Positions 7,430 through 17,574 of a DNA stretch of 64,000 bases are shown one piece after another (position 1 is the first letter of the stretch; every line of letters begins with the position of its first letter). A program made the position numbers and the translations under genes. The DNA is from Christensenella sp. UBA1385 (GTDB lineage: Bacteria > Bacillota > Clostridia > Christensenellales > Aristaeellaceae): contig DBQV01000025.1 in the NCBI GenBank assembly GCA_002305755.1, positions 72,652 to 136,651 of the forward strand, written 5' to 3'. The notes beneath the pieces were generated by a model. That model did not search any database. It worked only from the letters and a program-made list of their open reading frames with translations, and had not been told where the DNA came from.

Positions 7430-8550
7430 TTGACATCCTCACTCTGCGCCAGCTGAAGCTGTCTGCCTGCCATCAGCTTGGCCTTTCGCTTTCTGGTCTC
7501 ATACATGATGAGCGCGATGGTGATGACCCCGTAGGAGGCAAATACGCGGAAATACTCGCCGATCATGCTGTCGCCCGTGATCTTGGCCCCGGCCTGCGGC
7601 GCCACGATGAACATCAGGTGGAAGAGTATGACGCCCAGGAACACATTGCCGATGGAGGCCTTCTCCACCGAGGCGCCGCCCACCAGCAGGGCAGCGATGC
7701 AGAACATGCCGATCTGCGTGTGGCTGCTGTAGGTGGAGAGGTTGCCCATGTTTTGCAGGTAGATGATCATGCCAAAGCCAGCCAGCACGGTGGAGATGAT
7801 GATGGAGATCAGCCTGGTGCGCTCCACGTCGATGCCCGCATCGCGCGCCACCTGAATATCCTGTCCGACGGCGCGCATGTCCTGCCCCAGCTTGGTCTTG
7901 CCGAACCAGACGATGCCCAGGCACATCAGGCCGATGATGAGGAAGGTGAGCGTGGGGATCTTGACGCCCAGCACGCGGATGGCCAGCAGGTTGTCCAGGC
8001 TCTGGCGCATGGAAAGCAGGCTGACGGTATTGCGGATGCCGTAGCCGCGGGGCAGTTTGATGCTGCTGTGCGCGATGGGGATGATGGGCCCCATCATGTA
8101 GAGCACCACCAGCATGTACACGCCGCCGATGAAAAAGCTGGTGATGTAGCTGGTGACCATCTCGCGGCCCTTGGCCATGTTGAGTATCTTGCCGCACAGC
8201 AGACCCAGGCCCACGCTGATGGGGATGGAGACGATCATGGCCAGCACGATGCCCGGGATGCCCCAGATCTGCCAGTCGGAGACGAGGATCAGGGCGATCT
8301 CGCCCGCCATCGCGCCCAGCGTCATGCCAAAGTTGAGGCCCATGCCCGCCGTGATGGGGATGAGCAGGCTGAGGATCAGGAAGATGTTGCGCCCCATGCG
8401 GGTGACGATCTCATTGATCAGGTAGCCCGCCGAAAAGCCCGAGATGGGGATGAGCACCGCGCAGATGATGATGAACATCAGCGGTACGGAGTTCTGGCGC
8501 AGAAAACGGGCCACAGCCCCGGCGCCGGATGCCTGAGATTGTTTCTTCAT
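7426..8550 (-). CDS. ABC transporter permease, BPD_transp_2 family
   Basis: A 374-residue polytopic permease (about 8-10 transmembrane segments) of the branched-chain amino acid/ribose/nucleoside permease superfamily (PF02653). Glycine-rich segments such as ITAGMGLNFGMTLGAMAGEIAL and the stretch GGASVEKASIGNVFLGVILFH near residues 290-310 are typical of the family. It overlaps the second permease and the DUF6672 gene by 4 bp each. With the double-domain ATPase and the DUF3798 protein it forms an importer; the substrate is unknown. The pair of related but non-identical permeases implies a heterodimeric channel. Confidence 0.88.
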   Translation of the reverse strand: MKKQSQASGAGAVARFLRQNSVPLMFIIICAVLIPISGFSAGYLINEIVTRMGRNIFLILSLLIPITAGMGLNFGMTLGAMAGEIALILVSDWQIWGIPGIVLAMIVSIPISVGLGLLCGKILNMAKGREMVTSYITSFFIGGVYMLVVLYMMGPIIPIAHSSIKLPRGYGIRNTVSLLSMRQSLDNLLAIRVLGVKIPTLTFLIIGLMCLGIVWFGKTKLGQDMRAVGQDIQVARDAGIDVERTRLISIIISTVLAGFGMIIYLQNMGNLSTYSSHTQIGMFCIAALLVGGASVEKASIGNVFLGVILFHLMFIVAPQAGAKITGDSMIGEYFRVFASYGVITIALIMYETRKRKAKLMAGRQLQLAQSEDVK

Positions 8551-9617
8551 TTGCTTCCCCCCTGTTTTCTGGTCAGCGCGTACAGGATCATCCCCTGGGA
8601 AACGATCACGCGGATGACCTCGCTCATGTCCATCCGGATGATATTGTTCATCACCGTGGGCGTCATGGTGACGATGCCCTGGAACAGGAAGGTGCCGATG
8701 ATCACGTTGGTGATGGACGCCTTGTTGACGCTCGCGCCGCCGATCAGGATGGCCGAGATGGCGGGCAGCGCCATGTAGAAGGGCGCCATGTACAGCTGGA
8801 TGAAGCCGAAGCCCTGCTGGTACACCAGGATGCCTACCGCGCCCAGCCAGGTGGACATGATCACCGACTGCAGGCGCACCTTATCCACATTGATGCCGGA
8901 GGCGCGGGCAAAGGTGGGGTTGGAGCCCACGGCCGTCATGGCCGTGCCCGCCTTGGTGTGCAGGAAGGCCCACATCAGGAAGGCCAGCAGGGCAAAGAAC
9001 AGCAGCGTGCCCACAGGGATGCTGAAGCTGCCGATCTCGATCTTGAGGAAATTGGCCAGTATCTTGTCGTAGTAGCCCTCCACCGTGATGGTGGTGCGCA
9101 GGCCCTTGCCCGAAAGCCCCCAGACCATGTTGGGGCTGCGGTAGGGCAGCAGCAGCCAGGCGATGCACATGAAGGAGACGGCGGAAAAGCCCACGTAGGT
9201 GGCGATCATCATCTCGCCGCCCTTGATCCTGTTGAGCAGGTGGCCGTAGCCGTAGCCGAAGATCAGGGCGAAGGGCGTGGCGATCAGGATGGCCATCAAA
9301 AAGCTCAGGCCGCCTGTGAAGCCCAGCTCCATCGAGATGGTGGCCCCCAGCAGGCCGGACACGATGCCCAGCGGCAGGCCGAAATTGAGCCCGCAGCCCG
9401 AGTGCACCATGGGCACCATGGAGAGCACCAGAATGGCGTTCCAGCTGAAGCGGTTGATGGTGTTGGTCAGCTGGGTGAAGAAGTTGGACCCCACGAAGGG
9501 CGCCGCGATAAACAGCAGCAGCAGGAAGCCCGCGATGATGAGACGGGGCAGCCCGAAATTCTGCACAAAGGCGGAAAAGCCCGAGACCGGCTTCAATGTT
9601 TTTTCTGTCTGGCTCAT
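8547..9617 (-). CDS. ABC transporter permease, BPD_transp_2 family (second subunit)
   Basis: A 356-residue permease homologous to its downstream neighbour, with the same GGASVNKASITNVIIGTFLF signature near residues 288-307. The N-terminus is cytoplasmic with about nine predicted membrane segments. The gene starts 4 bp after the ATPase stop, behind an AGGTGAGAG ribosome site, and its end overlaps the next permease. It should form the membrane pore with that protein. Confidence 0.88.
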   Translation of the reverse strand: MSQTEKTLKPVSGFSAFVQNFGLPRLIIAGFLLLLFIAAPFVGSNFFTQLTNTINRFSWNAILVLSMVPMVHSGCGLNFGLPLGIVSGLLGATISMELGFTGGLSFLMAILIATPFALIFGYGYGHLLNRIKGGEMMIATYVGFSAVSFMCIAWLLLPYRSPNMVWGLSGKGLRTTITVEGYYDKILANFLKIEIGSFSIPVGTLLFFALLAFLMWAFLHTKAGTAMTAVGSNPTFARASGINVDKVRLQSVIMSTWLGAVGILVYQQGFGFIQLYMAPFYMALPAISAILIGGASVNKASITNVIIGTFLFQGIVTMTPTVMNNIIRMDMSEVIRVIVSQGMILYALTRKQGGSK

Positions 9618-9621
9618 GCTC

Positions 9622-11211
9622 TCACCTCACCTGTTCGACCATCAGCAGGCCGAATTCTTCCGAAGACGCGGCGGCGGGCAGTATGCCGGCGACCTTGCCG
9701 CCCGAAATGATGGCGATGCGGTCGCAGGTCTGGCGCAGCTCCTCCAGCTCGGAGGAGATCATCACCACGGTGACGCCGCTCTCGCGGTTGAACTTCTTGA
9801 GCGCGTCCAGCACCAGCGCCTTGGCGCCGATGTCGATGCCGCGCGTAGGCTCCGACACGAAGAGGAACTTGGGCTCCAGCGCGAAGGCCTTGCTGAGGCA
9901 TACCTTCTGCTGGTTGCCGCCCGACAGCTCCCGGGCCTTCTGCCGCGGGCCCGTGCACTTGATCTGCAGCTGGTCGATGTACTTGAGCGTGACCTCCTTG
10001 ATGGCCCTGTCATCGCGCCACTTGATGAGGCCGCCCAGCAGAGGCTTCAGAAACTTGTCGTGGATCTGCATGGCGGGGAAGGCGATGTTCCACTCCAGCG
10101 ACTCATCCAGCAGGAGACCCACGCCGCGCCTGTCCTCCGACACGAAGGCCAGCTGCGCGTCCAGGCACTTTCGCGGCTCGTTGAGCGGTATGTCCCTGCC
10201 GTCGAAGTTCACCTGGCCGCCCGCGGGGTAGAGGCCCATGATGCCGTTGGGGATGCCCAGCTTGCCCTGGCCCGCCAGGCCGCCGATGCCGAGGATCTCT
10301 CCCTCCCTGACATCCAGGCTGACGTTGCGCACGACCTCGCCCGGCATATCCACCCAGAGGTTGCGGATGCTCATCACGGTGCGGGCGCTGCCTGCTGTCG
10401 CGCGGTCCTGATGCTGCACGCTCTCCACGGTGCGCCCCACCATCCAGCGGGCAAGGTCCGGGATGGTGGCCTCGCCCGCAGCGACCTCCTTGACCACGTG
10501 CCCGTCGCGCATGACCACCACCTTGTCACAGATATCGAGTATCTCCTGCAGGCGGTGGGTGATGAAGATGACGGCGATGCCTCTGGCGGCCATATTGCGC
10601 ACGGAAGAGAGCAGCGTCTCGGCCTCCTGCTCGGTCAGCACGGCGGTGGGTTCGTCGAGTATCAGCAGCTTCAGCTGTTCCTTGGACAGCTCTCTGGCGA
10701 TCTCGGTGAACTGCTTGATGCCGATGGGCATGTCGCTGCTGAGCATGCTGCCCGAGATATCCACGCCCACCATCTCGATGGCGCGGGCGGCCGTTTCGTC
10801 CATCTTCTTTCTATCCAGCGTGCTCAGCCTGTCGGAAAACACCTGCGACAGCACGCTCTGCCTGTTGGTGGGCTCACGGTTGAGCAGTATGTTCTCGGCA
10901 GCCGTAAAGCCGGGGATCAGCGAAAACTCCTGGTGCACCATGCCGATGCCGGCTTCCAGCGCGGCAAAGGGGCTGTCGAAAACCACCTTCTCCCCGCCGA
11001 TCAGGATATCCCCGCCGTAGCCGCCCGTCTGGGCAATGACGTCCATCCCGAACAGTATCTTCATCAGCGTGCTCTTGCCCGCGCCGTTCTCGCCGACCAG
11101 GCCGAGCACCTCTCCCGCGTCCAGGGTCAGGCTGATGTCGCTCAGCACCTGGTTGCCGAAGAAATCCTTGCTGATGCTCTTCATTTGCAGCAGTGGAACA
11201 CGATTACTCAT
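9622..11211 (-). CDS. ABC importer ATPase with two nucleotide-binding domains (CUT2/BmpA-type)
   Basis: A 529-residue protein with two fused ABC domains, the organisation of ribose (RbsA) and purine-nucleoside importers. Domain 1 has Walker A GENGAGKST near residue 40, a diverged signature (TEIARELSKEQ) and Walker B LLILDEPTAVL. Domain 2 has the degenerate P-loop GIGGLAGQGKLGI, an intact signature ELSGGNQQKVCLSKA and Walker B LFVSEPTRGID. One strong and one weak ATP site is normal for this class. The open frame extends 26 codons further upstream, but the ATG at 11211 begins the conserved protein. It energises the two downstream permeases. Confidence 0.93.
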   Translation of the reverse strand: MSNRVPLLQMKSISKDFFGNQVLSDISLTLDAGEVLGLVGENGAGKSTLMKILFGMDVIAQTGGYGGDILIGGEKVVFDSPFAALEAGIGMVHQEFSLIPGFTAAENILLNREPTNRQSVLSQVFSDRLSTLDRKKMDETAARAIEMVGVDISGSMLSSDMPIGIKQFTEIARELSKEQLKLLILDEPTAVLTEQEAETLLSSVRNMAARGIAVIFITHRLQEILDICDKVVVMRDGHVVKEVAAGEATIPDLARWMVGRTVESVQHQDRATAGSARTVMSIRNLWVDMPGEVVRNVSLDVREGEILGIGGLAGQGKLGIPNGIMGLYPAGGQVNFDGRDIPLNEPRKCLDAQLAFVSEDRRGVGLLLDESLEWNIAFPAMQIHDKFLKPLLGGLIKWRDDRAIKEVTLKYIDQLQIKCTGPRQKARELSGGNQQKVCLSKAFALEPKFLFVSEPTRGIDIGAKALVLDALKKFNRESGVTVVMISSELEELRQTCDRIAIISGGKVAGILPAAASSEEFGLLMVEQVR

Positions 11212-11273
11212 TGCAGCACTTCTCTCACATGTTGATGGCCGCCGCGCGGCCCCAAAAGGACGAAAGACAGGCA

Positions 11274-11302
11274 GACAACAGGGAGGCAAGCTCCCTGTTG
11301 TC
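11274..11302 (-). terminator. Intercistronic hairpin after the DUF3798 gene
   Basis: Perfect 12-bp inverted repeat GACAACAGGGAG/CTCCCTGTTGTC around GCAAG, without a T run, between the binding-protein gene and the ATPase gene. It probably raises binding-protein message over that of the rest of the operon. Confidence 0.7.
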
Positions 11303-11324
11303 GCCGTCGGATCTGATATTCTGC

Positions 11325-12518
11325 TTATTTAAGCGTGAAGTATTTCTCGGGGATCTCAACCTCGGTAGCGCCGACGAAGTGGCCGGGGTTGCCCATGATG
11401 TAGGTATCCTGATAGACCAGGAACGTGTTCTCGCTCTTCACGCCCGTGGTGGCGTCGGTGTAGTTGGAGCCGTTCCACGCAGCCTTGGGGGAGAAGACCT
11501 GATAGGCGGCGGCCAGCGCGTCGATGTCGGTCAGCTCGCTCTCGCCCTTGATCACGTTCATGGCGTGCTGGGCAAGGCCGGCGGACACGGTGTAGCCGTA
11601 GGAGTAGGCCCAGGTGCCGAAGCGGCCCGCGCCGCCCTTTTCGACGACCGCGGCTTCCACGGCGGCCAGGATCTTCTCAAAGTCGCCCTCGGCGCTGGTC
11701 AGGTCGATGCCCAGAGCGCCCGGATAGCCCATGAGGGGCGAGGGCAGGTCAGCCTCGATGAAGTAGCCGCCGTAGGCCAGCAGCTGCTTGAGCAGGGGCT
11801 CGGTGTGCGCGTCGTTGGTGCAGAAGAAGGCGGAATCCTTGCCGTACTTTTCGATCCATTCGGGGGCCTTCTCCAGCACGTAGGCCTGGGCGCCGGGCAC
11901 GCCGACGTCGGTGGTCGGATCAGGCGCGGTCTCAAGCACGAACTCCATGCCGAACTCCTCGCAGGCGGCCTTCATGATGGCCACGCGGCGGCTCATGGTC
12001 TCATAGCCCATGTGGCGGGGGAAGGAGATGTGCACGAAGGTCTTCACGCCCAGATCGTGCGCGGTCTTGATGATCAGGTAGCCGCGGGCCACGAAGTCGT
12101 TGTTGGCGACCAGGTCGGCAGCCGCGCTGATCACGGGCAGGTCTTCATGGGACTCACCGGCCAGGCACAGGATGTCCGGGCGCATTTCCTTCACGCGGCG
12201 GAAGGCCTCGGCGGTGCCGGGGATGGCCTGGTTGACAATGATGGCCTTCATCAGCGGATCATCGGCCATGTTGACGATGGTCTGGATGGTGGTCTCCTGC
12301 TCCTCGGTAAAGTTGTCGGGATAGATGGCCAGCTTGACCATGTCCTCGCCGTACATCTTCTGGAAGGCCTCCGCGCCGCGGCGGTCGTCCTCGGACTGGG
12401 AAACGGAGCCGGTCACGATGCCGATGCGGAATTCGGGCGTTTCAGCAGAGCCCAGCATCGGGATCGCGAGCGACAGCAGCATGGCGATGCACAGAATCAG
12501 TCCCGTCAGTTTCTTCAT
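11325..12518 (-). CDS. DUF3798 substrate-binding protein of an uncharacterised ABC importer
   Basis: A 397-residue exported protein that I recognise as DUF3798 (PF12683), a periplasmic-binding-like fold of unknown ligand. Residues 1-25 are a Sec signal peptide ending LGSAE, again without a lipobox cysteine. The mature protein opens with FRIGIVTGSVSQSEDD, and AIIVNQAIPGTAEAFRRVKE and FFCTNDAHTEPLLKQLL recall the sugar-binding PBP fold. The ATG at 12518 has AAGGAGG about 14 bases upstream. It is first in the operon with ATPase, two permeases and DUF6672, and so is the likely ligand receptor. Nucleosides, nucleobases or a sugar are plausible ligands because of the permease type; none is supported directly. 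Confidence 0.85.
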   Translation of the reverse strand: MKKLTGLILCIAMLLSLAIPMLGSAETPEFRIGIVTGSVSQSEDDRRGAEAFQKMYGEDMVKLAIYPDNFTEEQETTIQTIVNMADDPLMKAIIVNQAIPGTAEAFRRVKEMRPDILCLAGESHEDLPVISAAADLVANNDFVARGYLIIKTAHDLGVKTFVHISFPRHMGYETMSRRVAIMKAACEEFGMEFVLETAPDPTTDVGVPGAQAYVLEKAPEWIEKYGKDSAFFCTNDAHTEPLLKQLLAYGGYFIEADLPSPLMGYPGALGIDLTSAEGDFEKILAAVEAAVVEKGGAGRFGTWAYSYGYTVSAGLAQHAMNVIKGESELTDIDALAAAYQVFSPKAAWNGSNYTDATTGVKSENTFLVYQDTYIMGNPGHFVGATEVEIPEKYFTLK

Positions 12519-12822
12519 AGGGTCATTCTCCTCCTTTTTATGTAGGCGTCCCTTCAGGGTTTCCTCGGCGGGCCTGGTATGATGGGCTGTGCCCGCTTTG
12601 CAGGAACTCCTGCGATGCGTTCATTATAGAGTGCATAAACATTCAAGTCAAGACAAGGCGCGGCGCACCGGCGCATGAAGGATATGTTCTTTTGCTGTTC
12701 GCCGGTATTCAGTCAGGCGGCTCGCCCGCGCGCAAAATGCATGCCGGGCCGCTCCGGCCATCACTTCCGGGAGGATGACAGAAAAAGCGGACTTGGAGAC
12801 ACACAGCCAAAGAGGCAGAGTA
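12519..12822. other. Intergenic region with a roughly 100-nt structured leader
   Basis: The 304-bp gap holds the promoter of the DUF3798 operon and a leader of about 98 bases (12616 to 12519). The leader contains a GCAGGA/TCCTGC hairpin at about 12597-12610 and pairing-rich GC blocks before the ribosome site. I could not match it to any riboswitch class. The remaining 170 bp, towards the PIN gene, shows nothing recognisable. Confidence 0.5.
12623..12651 (-). promoter_or_regulatory. Sigma-A promoter of the DUF3798 importer operon
   Basis: Minus strand TTGACT (12651-12646), 17-bp spacer, TATAAT (12628-12623). The match is close to consensus and predicts a start near 12616. Confidence 0.85.
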
Positions 12823-13341
12823 TCATTGCTCGGCCCCCGATGTTCCGCAGCCGCTCAGACGGCGATCCAGTTCATGGAGCGGCAGCCGACACTTGCCTTC
12901 TTCGACCGCCATCTTCAGCGCCCGTATTGCTTCACTGAAAGCTGACGCACTGATTTTGTTCTGTCGGCGGAGCTCGTCATAAATCCAGATCACGCCGTGA
13001 CAGTCTACTCGCTCACGCTCCGCAGCGATTCTAAGCGGCTTATCCCCCGTCAGCAATATCCAGGCACGGGTCTTGGCAATAGCCAAAGCAATCGCATCGT
13101 ACAGAGAGATTCTTCCATATTTTTCCCGGTATAGCGCCGCCAGTTCAAACTCGGCCTCACTAATGCCAGTCAGCCGCAAGCCACACCTGGACAACATCTC
13201 CCGAAGCCCCTCGGGTCGGATTAACTCGTCGTCGTAGGCCGCCGTGCTCAGGTAATACTCATACTTCAATAAAAAAGGGTGTTCAGGGTGCCCGATCTCC
13301 AGAAAGTCGATCCAGATGTTCGTATCGCTGCTGATAAACAA
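12823..13341 (-). CDS. PIN-domain protein, probable toxin of a TA pair
   Basis: A 172-residue protein with the PIN-like nuclease layout: D6 in FISSDTNIWIDF, an acidic position near E39-E44, D82 in SLYDAIALAIAK and D100 in LLTGDKPL. PIN toxins cleave RNA with a metal held by these acids. The gene starts 2 bp after the stop of the XRE-ImmA/IrrE gene, so the two are co-transcribed. Regulators of the COG2856 type (XRE plus ImmA/IrrE) have been proposed as antitoxin-like partners of PIN or RES-type toxins, which fits. A DNA repair or RNA-processing nuclease is the alternative. Confidence 0.72.
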   Translation of the reverse strand: MFISSDTNIWIDFLEIGHPEHPFLLKYEYYLSTAAYDDELIRPEGLREMLSRCGLRLTGISEAEFELAALYREKYGRISLYDAIALAIAKTRAWILLTGDKPLRIAAERERVDCHGVIWIYDELRRQNKISASAFSEAIRALKMAVEEGKCRLPLHELDRRLSGCGTSGAEQ

Positions 13342-13343
13342 GC

Positions 13344-14369
13344 TCAGGCACCTCCGAAGCAGAGCCTGCGAACATCGGACAGGGGCATTTCCAGTAGCTC
13401 AGCCGCCTTAGAGATGCCGATCTCCTCTTCCGCCACCGCGCGAGAGGTCAGTTGCTCGAGCAGATGGCTGCTCTCCGATGCGCAGGCGGAAGGCTCATTG
13501 GTGCGGATGCCCAGAGCGGACATCCATTTCATGGTAGCTTCGAAAACGCCTTTGCTGATAATGCCGATCTGCAGTGCCCGCATCACCACGGCCGCCATTG
13601 ATATGCCATATTCCTTCTGAACGCGGCTCAGATCGTTGCGGATATTGTTGCGCTTCGGGCCAAGCTCTCGTAGGGCATCTGCCCTTGGCAGCAGGAAAGC
13701 ACCCGCGATACCGTCGACCATGCGTTCATCATTCTGGTTTTCCTCAAAAGCAAAGGCCAGATGCGCCAGCTCGTGGATCAGCGTGAAACGCTGGCGCTCG
13801 GCAGGCATCTGCGTATTGATCGCAATATAGGGCCTCCCGCAGACGGTACCGCTGTTGCCCGAAAAACCTCGCCCAGAAAATGAGATCGGACAGACGATAA
13901 AGCCTTTATTTTCAAGTATGTCAGTTATGTTTCCCACCGGGCCGCCGGCCGATAACCCCAGTATCTGTCTGAGCTTTTGTCCTGCCGCTTCCAGATCGTC
14001 TGCAGGCAGCGGATGTAGCACAGGAGCCGCAGGAAGAGCCGCCTCCCCGATCACCCCCACTACCTCATACAATCGTTCCAGATAACGGTCGGTCTGGCCG
14101 AGAATGAATTCCTGCTGCCCTTTGGTCAGCGCTGACTGCTTTCGGAACGCGCCATGCACAATCGCCAGCTCGTCATAGCCGGGAGCCAGCAGCATGCTAA
14201 GCGAGACCCCTAAAGCAGATGCCATTTGTCGGGAAGTTTCATAGTCGGGCACGCGCTTTCCGGCCTCATAGTTGGATATGGCCATCTTTCCAATACCCAC
14301 CGACTGCGCAAGCGCGCTCTGCGTCATGCCCTTCATCTGCCTGTAATATCTGATGTTCCTGCCAACCAT
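13344..14369 (-). CDS. XRE regulator with ImmA/IrrE metallopeptidase domain
   Basis: A 341-residue two-domain protein. Residues 3-60 form an XRE helix-turn-helix (MTQSALAQSVGIGKMAISNYEAG). Residues about 140-260 form an ImmA/IrrE-type zinc peptidase with HELAH at 199-203 and a downstream ERMVDGIAGAFLLP helix carrying a further ligand. This family (COG2856) cleaves or antagonises repressors and often pairs with toxins. I chose the ATG at 14369 because AAGGAGG lies 8 bp upstream; the GTG three codons earlier falls inside that site. The PIN gene follows after 2 bp. Inverted GTGTTTAC boxes flank its promoter and suggest autoregulation. Confidence 0.85.
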   Translation of the reverse strand: MVGRNIRYYRQMKGMTQSALAQSVGIGKMAISNYEAGKRVPDYETSRQMASALGVSLSMLLAPGYDELAIVHGAFRKQSALTKGQQEFILGQTDRYLERLYEVVGVIGEAALPAAPVLHPLPADDLEAAGQKLRQILGLSAGGPVGNITDILENKGFIVCPISFSGRGFSGNSGTVCGRPYIAINTQMPAERQRFTLIHELAHLAFAFEENQNDERMVDGIAGAFLLPRADALRELGPKRNNIRNDLSRVQKEYGISMAAVVMRALQIGIISKGVFEATMKWMSALGIRTNEPSACASESSHLLEQLTSRAVAEEEIGISKAAELLEMPLSDVRRLCFGGA

Positions 14370-14384
14370 CGGGCGCACCTCCTT

Positions 14385-14424
14385 GTGTTTACATTTTATC
14401 CGCTATTTGCGAAAAAGTAAACAC
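14385..14424 (-). promoter_or_regulatory. Promoter and inverted-box operator of the XRE-ImmA/PIN operon
   Basis: Minus strand TTTACT (14421-14416), 17-bp spacer, TAAAAT (14398-14393). Two perfect inverted 8-mers, GTGTTTAC at 14385-14392 and GTAAACAC at 14417-14424, lie 32 bp apart, about three helical turns. One overlaps the -35 and the other abuts the -10, the expected geometry for repression by a dimeric XRE protein. Binding is inference. Confidence 0.7.
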
Positions 14425-14442
14425 CGCTCTGGTCGATAATAT

Positions 14443-14540
14443 TGAACGAAAATATTAGCGCACAGATAGACGAAGGACTTTTCGCTTTTGTCAAGTCGAG
14501 CGAAGGAGGTACAGCGGCACAGCGCCGACTGAGCGAGTCA
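14443..14540. repeat. Dispersed repeat, copy A (second copy at 53911)
   Basis: About 98 bp of intergenic sequence clearly related to 53911-54009. Shared blocks include GCGCACAG, AGACGAAGG, CGCTTTTG, GCGAAGGAGG and GCGCCGACTGA in the same order and spacing. No gene or ribosome site lies within it. It could be a degenerate MITE or REP-like element. Confidence 0.75.
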
Positions 14541-14592
14541 AGGTCGGGATGAAAGAGACGTTAAAGACGGCGATGGCTTGGAAAAATCGGCA

Positions 14593-15666
14593 TCAAACGC
14601 CGAAGGAGATGTTGATATCCCTCGCGGAGGTGGCCAGGGGGCCGTCCCACAGCACGGGCTTGGCGACGCCCGCCACGTCTTTGAGCGGGTTGGCGATGAT
14701 GCTGCGCCCCTTGACGGCCATGGTGACGCCGTAGTGATCCTCCAGGATCATGCGCGCCGCGTGGGTGCCGAACTCGGTGGAGAGCACGCGGTCGTAGGCG
14801 CAGGGCGTGCCGCCGCGCTGGATGTGGCCGGGCACCACGGAGCGGGCCTCCACGCCGCAGATCTCCTCCAGCTGCGCGGCGATGCGGTGCGAGATGCTGT
14901 TGTAGGGGCTTTCCGTGCGGGCGGCCTCGCGCTTTTTCCGGCCCATCTCGCTCTCCTCCTTGTCCATCGCGCCCTCGGCCACCGCGATGATGGTGAAGAA
15001 CTTCTTCTGCATCACGCGCTCGTTGACCACCTCGGCCACCTTATGGATATCGTAGGGGAACTCGGGCAGCAGTATCACGTCCGCGCCGCCGGCCACGCCC
15101 GCGTAGAGCGTGAGCCAGCCGGACTTGTTGCCCATCAGCTCCACCACCATCACGCGGCCGTGGCTGGCCGCCGTGGTGTGGATGCGGTCGATCACATCGG
15201 TGGCGATCTCCACCGCCGTGTGAAAGCCGAAGGTGTAGTCCGTGCCCGCGATGTCGTTGTCGATGGTCTTGGGCAGGCCGATCACGTTGAGCCCCTCCTC
15301 GCTGAGCAGGGAGGCCGTCTTGTGCGTGCCGTTGCCGCCGAGGGTGACCAGGCAGTCGAGCTTCATCGCGCGGTAGTTGCGCTTCATCTCGTCGATCTTG
15401 TCAAAGCCCTGGCTGTTGGGGCCGCGCATCTGGCTGAAGGGCGTGCGGCTGGTGCCCAGGATGGTGCCTCCGCGCGTGAGAATATTGGAAAACTGGCTCT
15501 CCTCCATGCGGGAGAAATCACCCTCGATGAGTCCGCGGTAGCCGTCCCGGATGCCGATGATCTCCGCGTCAAACATGTGGTAGCTGGCCCTGACCACGCC
15601 GCGGATGGCGGCGTTGAGGCCCGGGCAGTCCCCGCCCGCGGTCAGTATGCCGATCCTCTTTTTCAT
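14593..15666 (-). CDS. pfkA: 6-phosphofructokinase
   Basis: A 357-residue phosphofructokinase, which phosphorylates fructose-6-phosphate in glycolysis. The N-terminal GGDCPGLNAAIRG loop binds the phosphoryl donor, PKTIDND (132-138) contains the catalytic aspartates, and GHIQRGG is the conserved C-terminal signature. Donor-determining positions are mixed: the glycine in GGNGT (110-114) favours ATP, whereas the lysine in PKTIDND is more often seen in PPi-linked or group III enzymes. The GGNGT asparagine replaces the usual aspartate. ATP use is more likely but not certain. The gene follows the HerA-like ATPase gene on the same strand behind a terminator hairpin. Confidence 0.93.
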   Translation of the reverse strand: MKKRIGILTAGGDCPGLNAAIRGVVRASYHMFDAEIIGIRDGYRGLIEGDFSRMEESQFSNILTRGGTILGTSRTPFSQMRGPNSQGFDKIDEMKRNYRAMKLDCLVTLGGNGTHKTASLLSEEGLNVIGLPKTIDNDIAGTDYTFGFHTAVEIATDVIDRIHTTAASHGRVMVVELMGNKSGWLTLYAGVAGGADVILLPEFPYDIHKVAEVVNERVMQKKFFTIIAVAEGAMDKEESEMGRKKREAARTESPYNSISHRIAAQLEEICGVEARSVVPGHIQRGGTPCAYDRVLSTEFGTHAARMILEDHYGVTMAVKGRSIIANPLKDVAGVAKPVLWDGPLATSARDINISFGV

Positions 15667-15701
15667 GAGCTCCTCCTTATCTTGCTGCTGTCAGTCAGAA
15701 A

Positions 15702-15726
15702 GGCCCTCTCCCGCAGGGAGAGGGCC
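15702..15726 (-). terminator. Terminator between the HerA-like gene and pfkA
   Basis: GGCCCTCTCCC-TGC-GGGAGAGGGCC on the minus strand followed by TTTCTG. Eleven perfect base pairs just after the HerA-like gene; pfkA may therefore have its own promoter or depend on read-through. Confidence 0.75.
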
Positions 15727-15733
15727 AATTGCT

Positions 15734-17494
<1,761 letters not shown>

Positions 17495-17574
17495 CCCAAT
17501 TCCCCCTTCAATCCAATCTTTTTCTATTTGAATTTACCCAAATACTGTGTTTCAGCCGCCCGCACGCACGGGCC

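Noticed and set aside
12675..12938. Plus-strand frame between the DUF3798 promoter and the PIN gene
   Set aside because: It overlaps the PIN gene on the other strand, lacks a clear ribosome site and has no recognisable domain.
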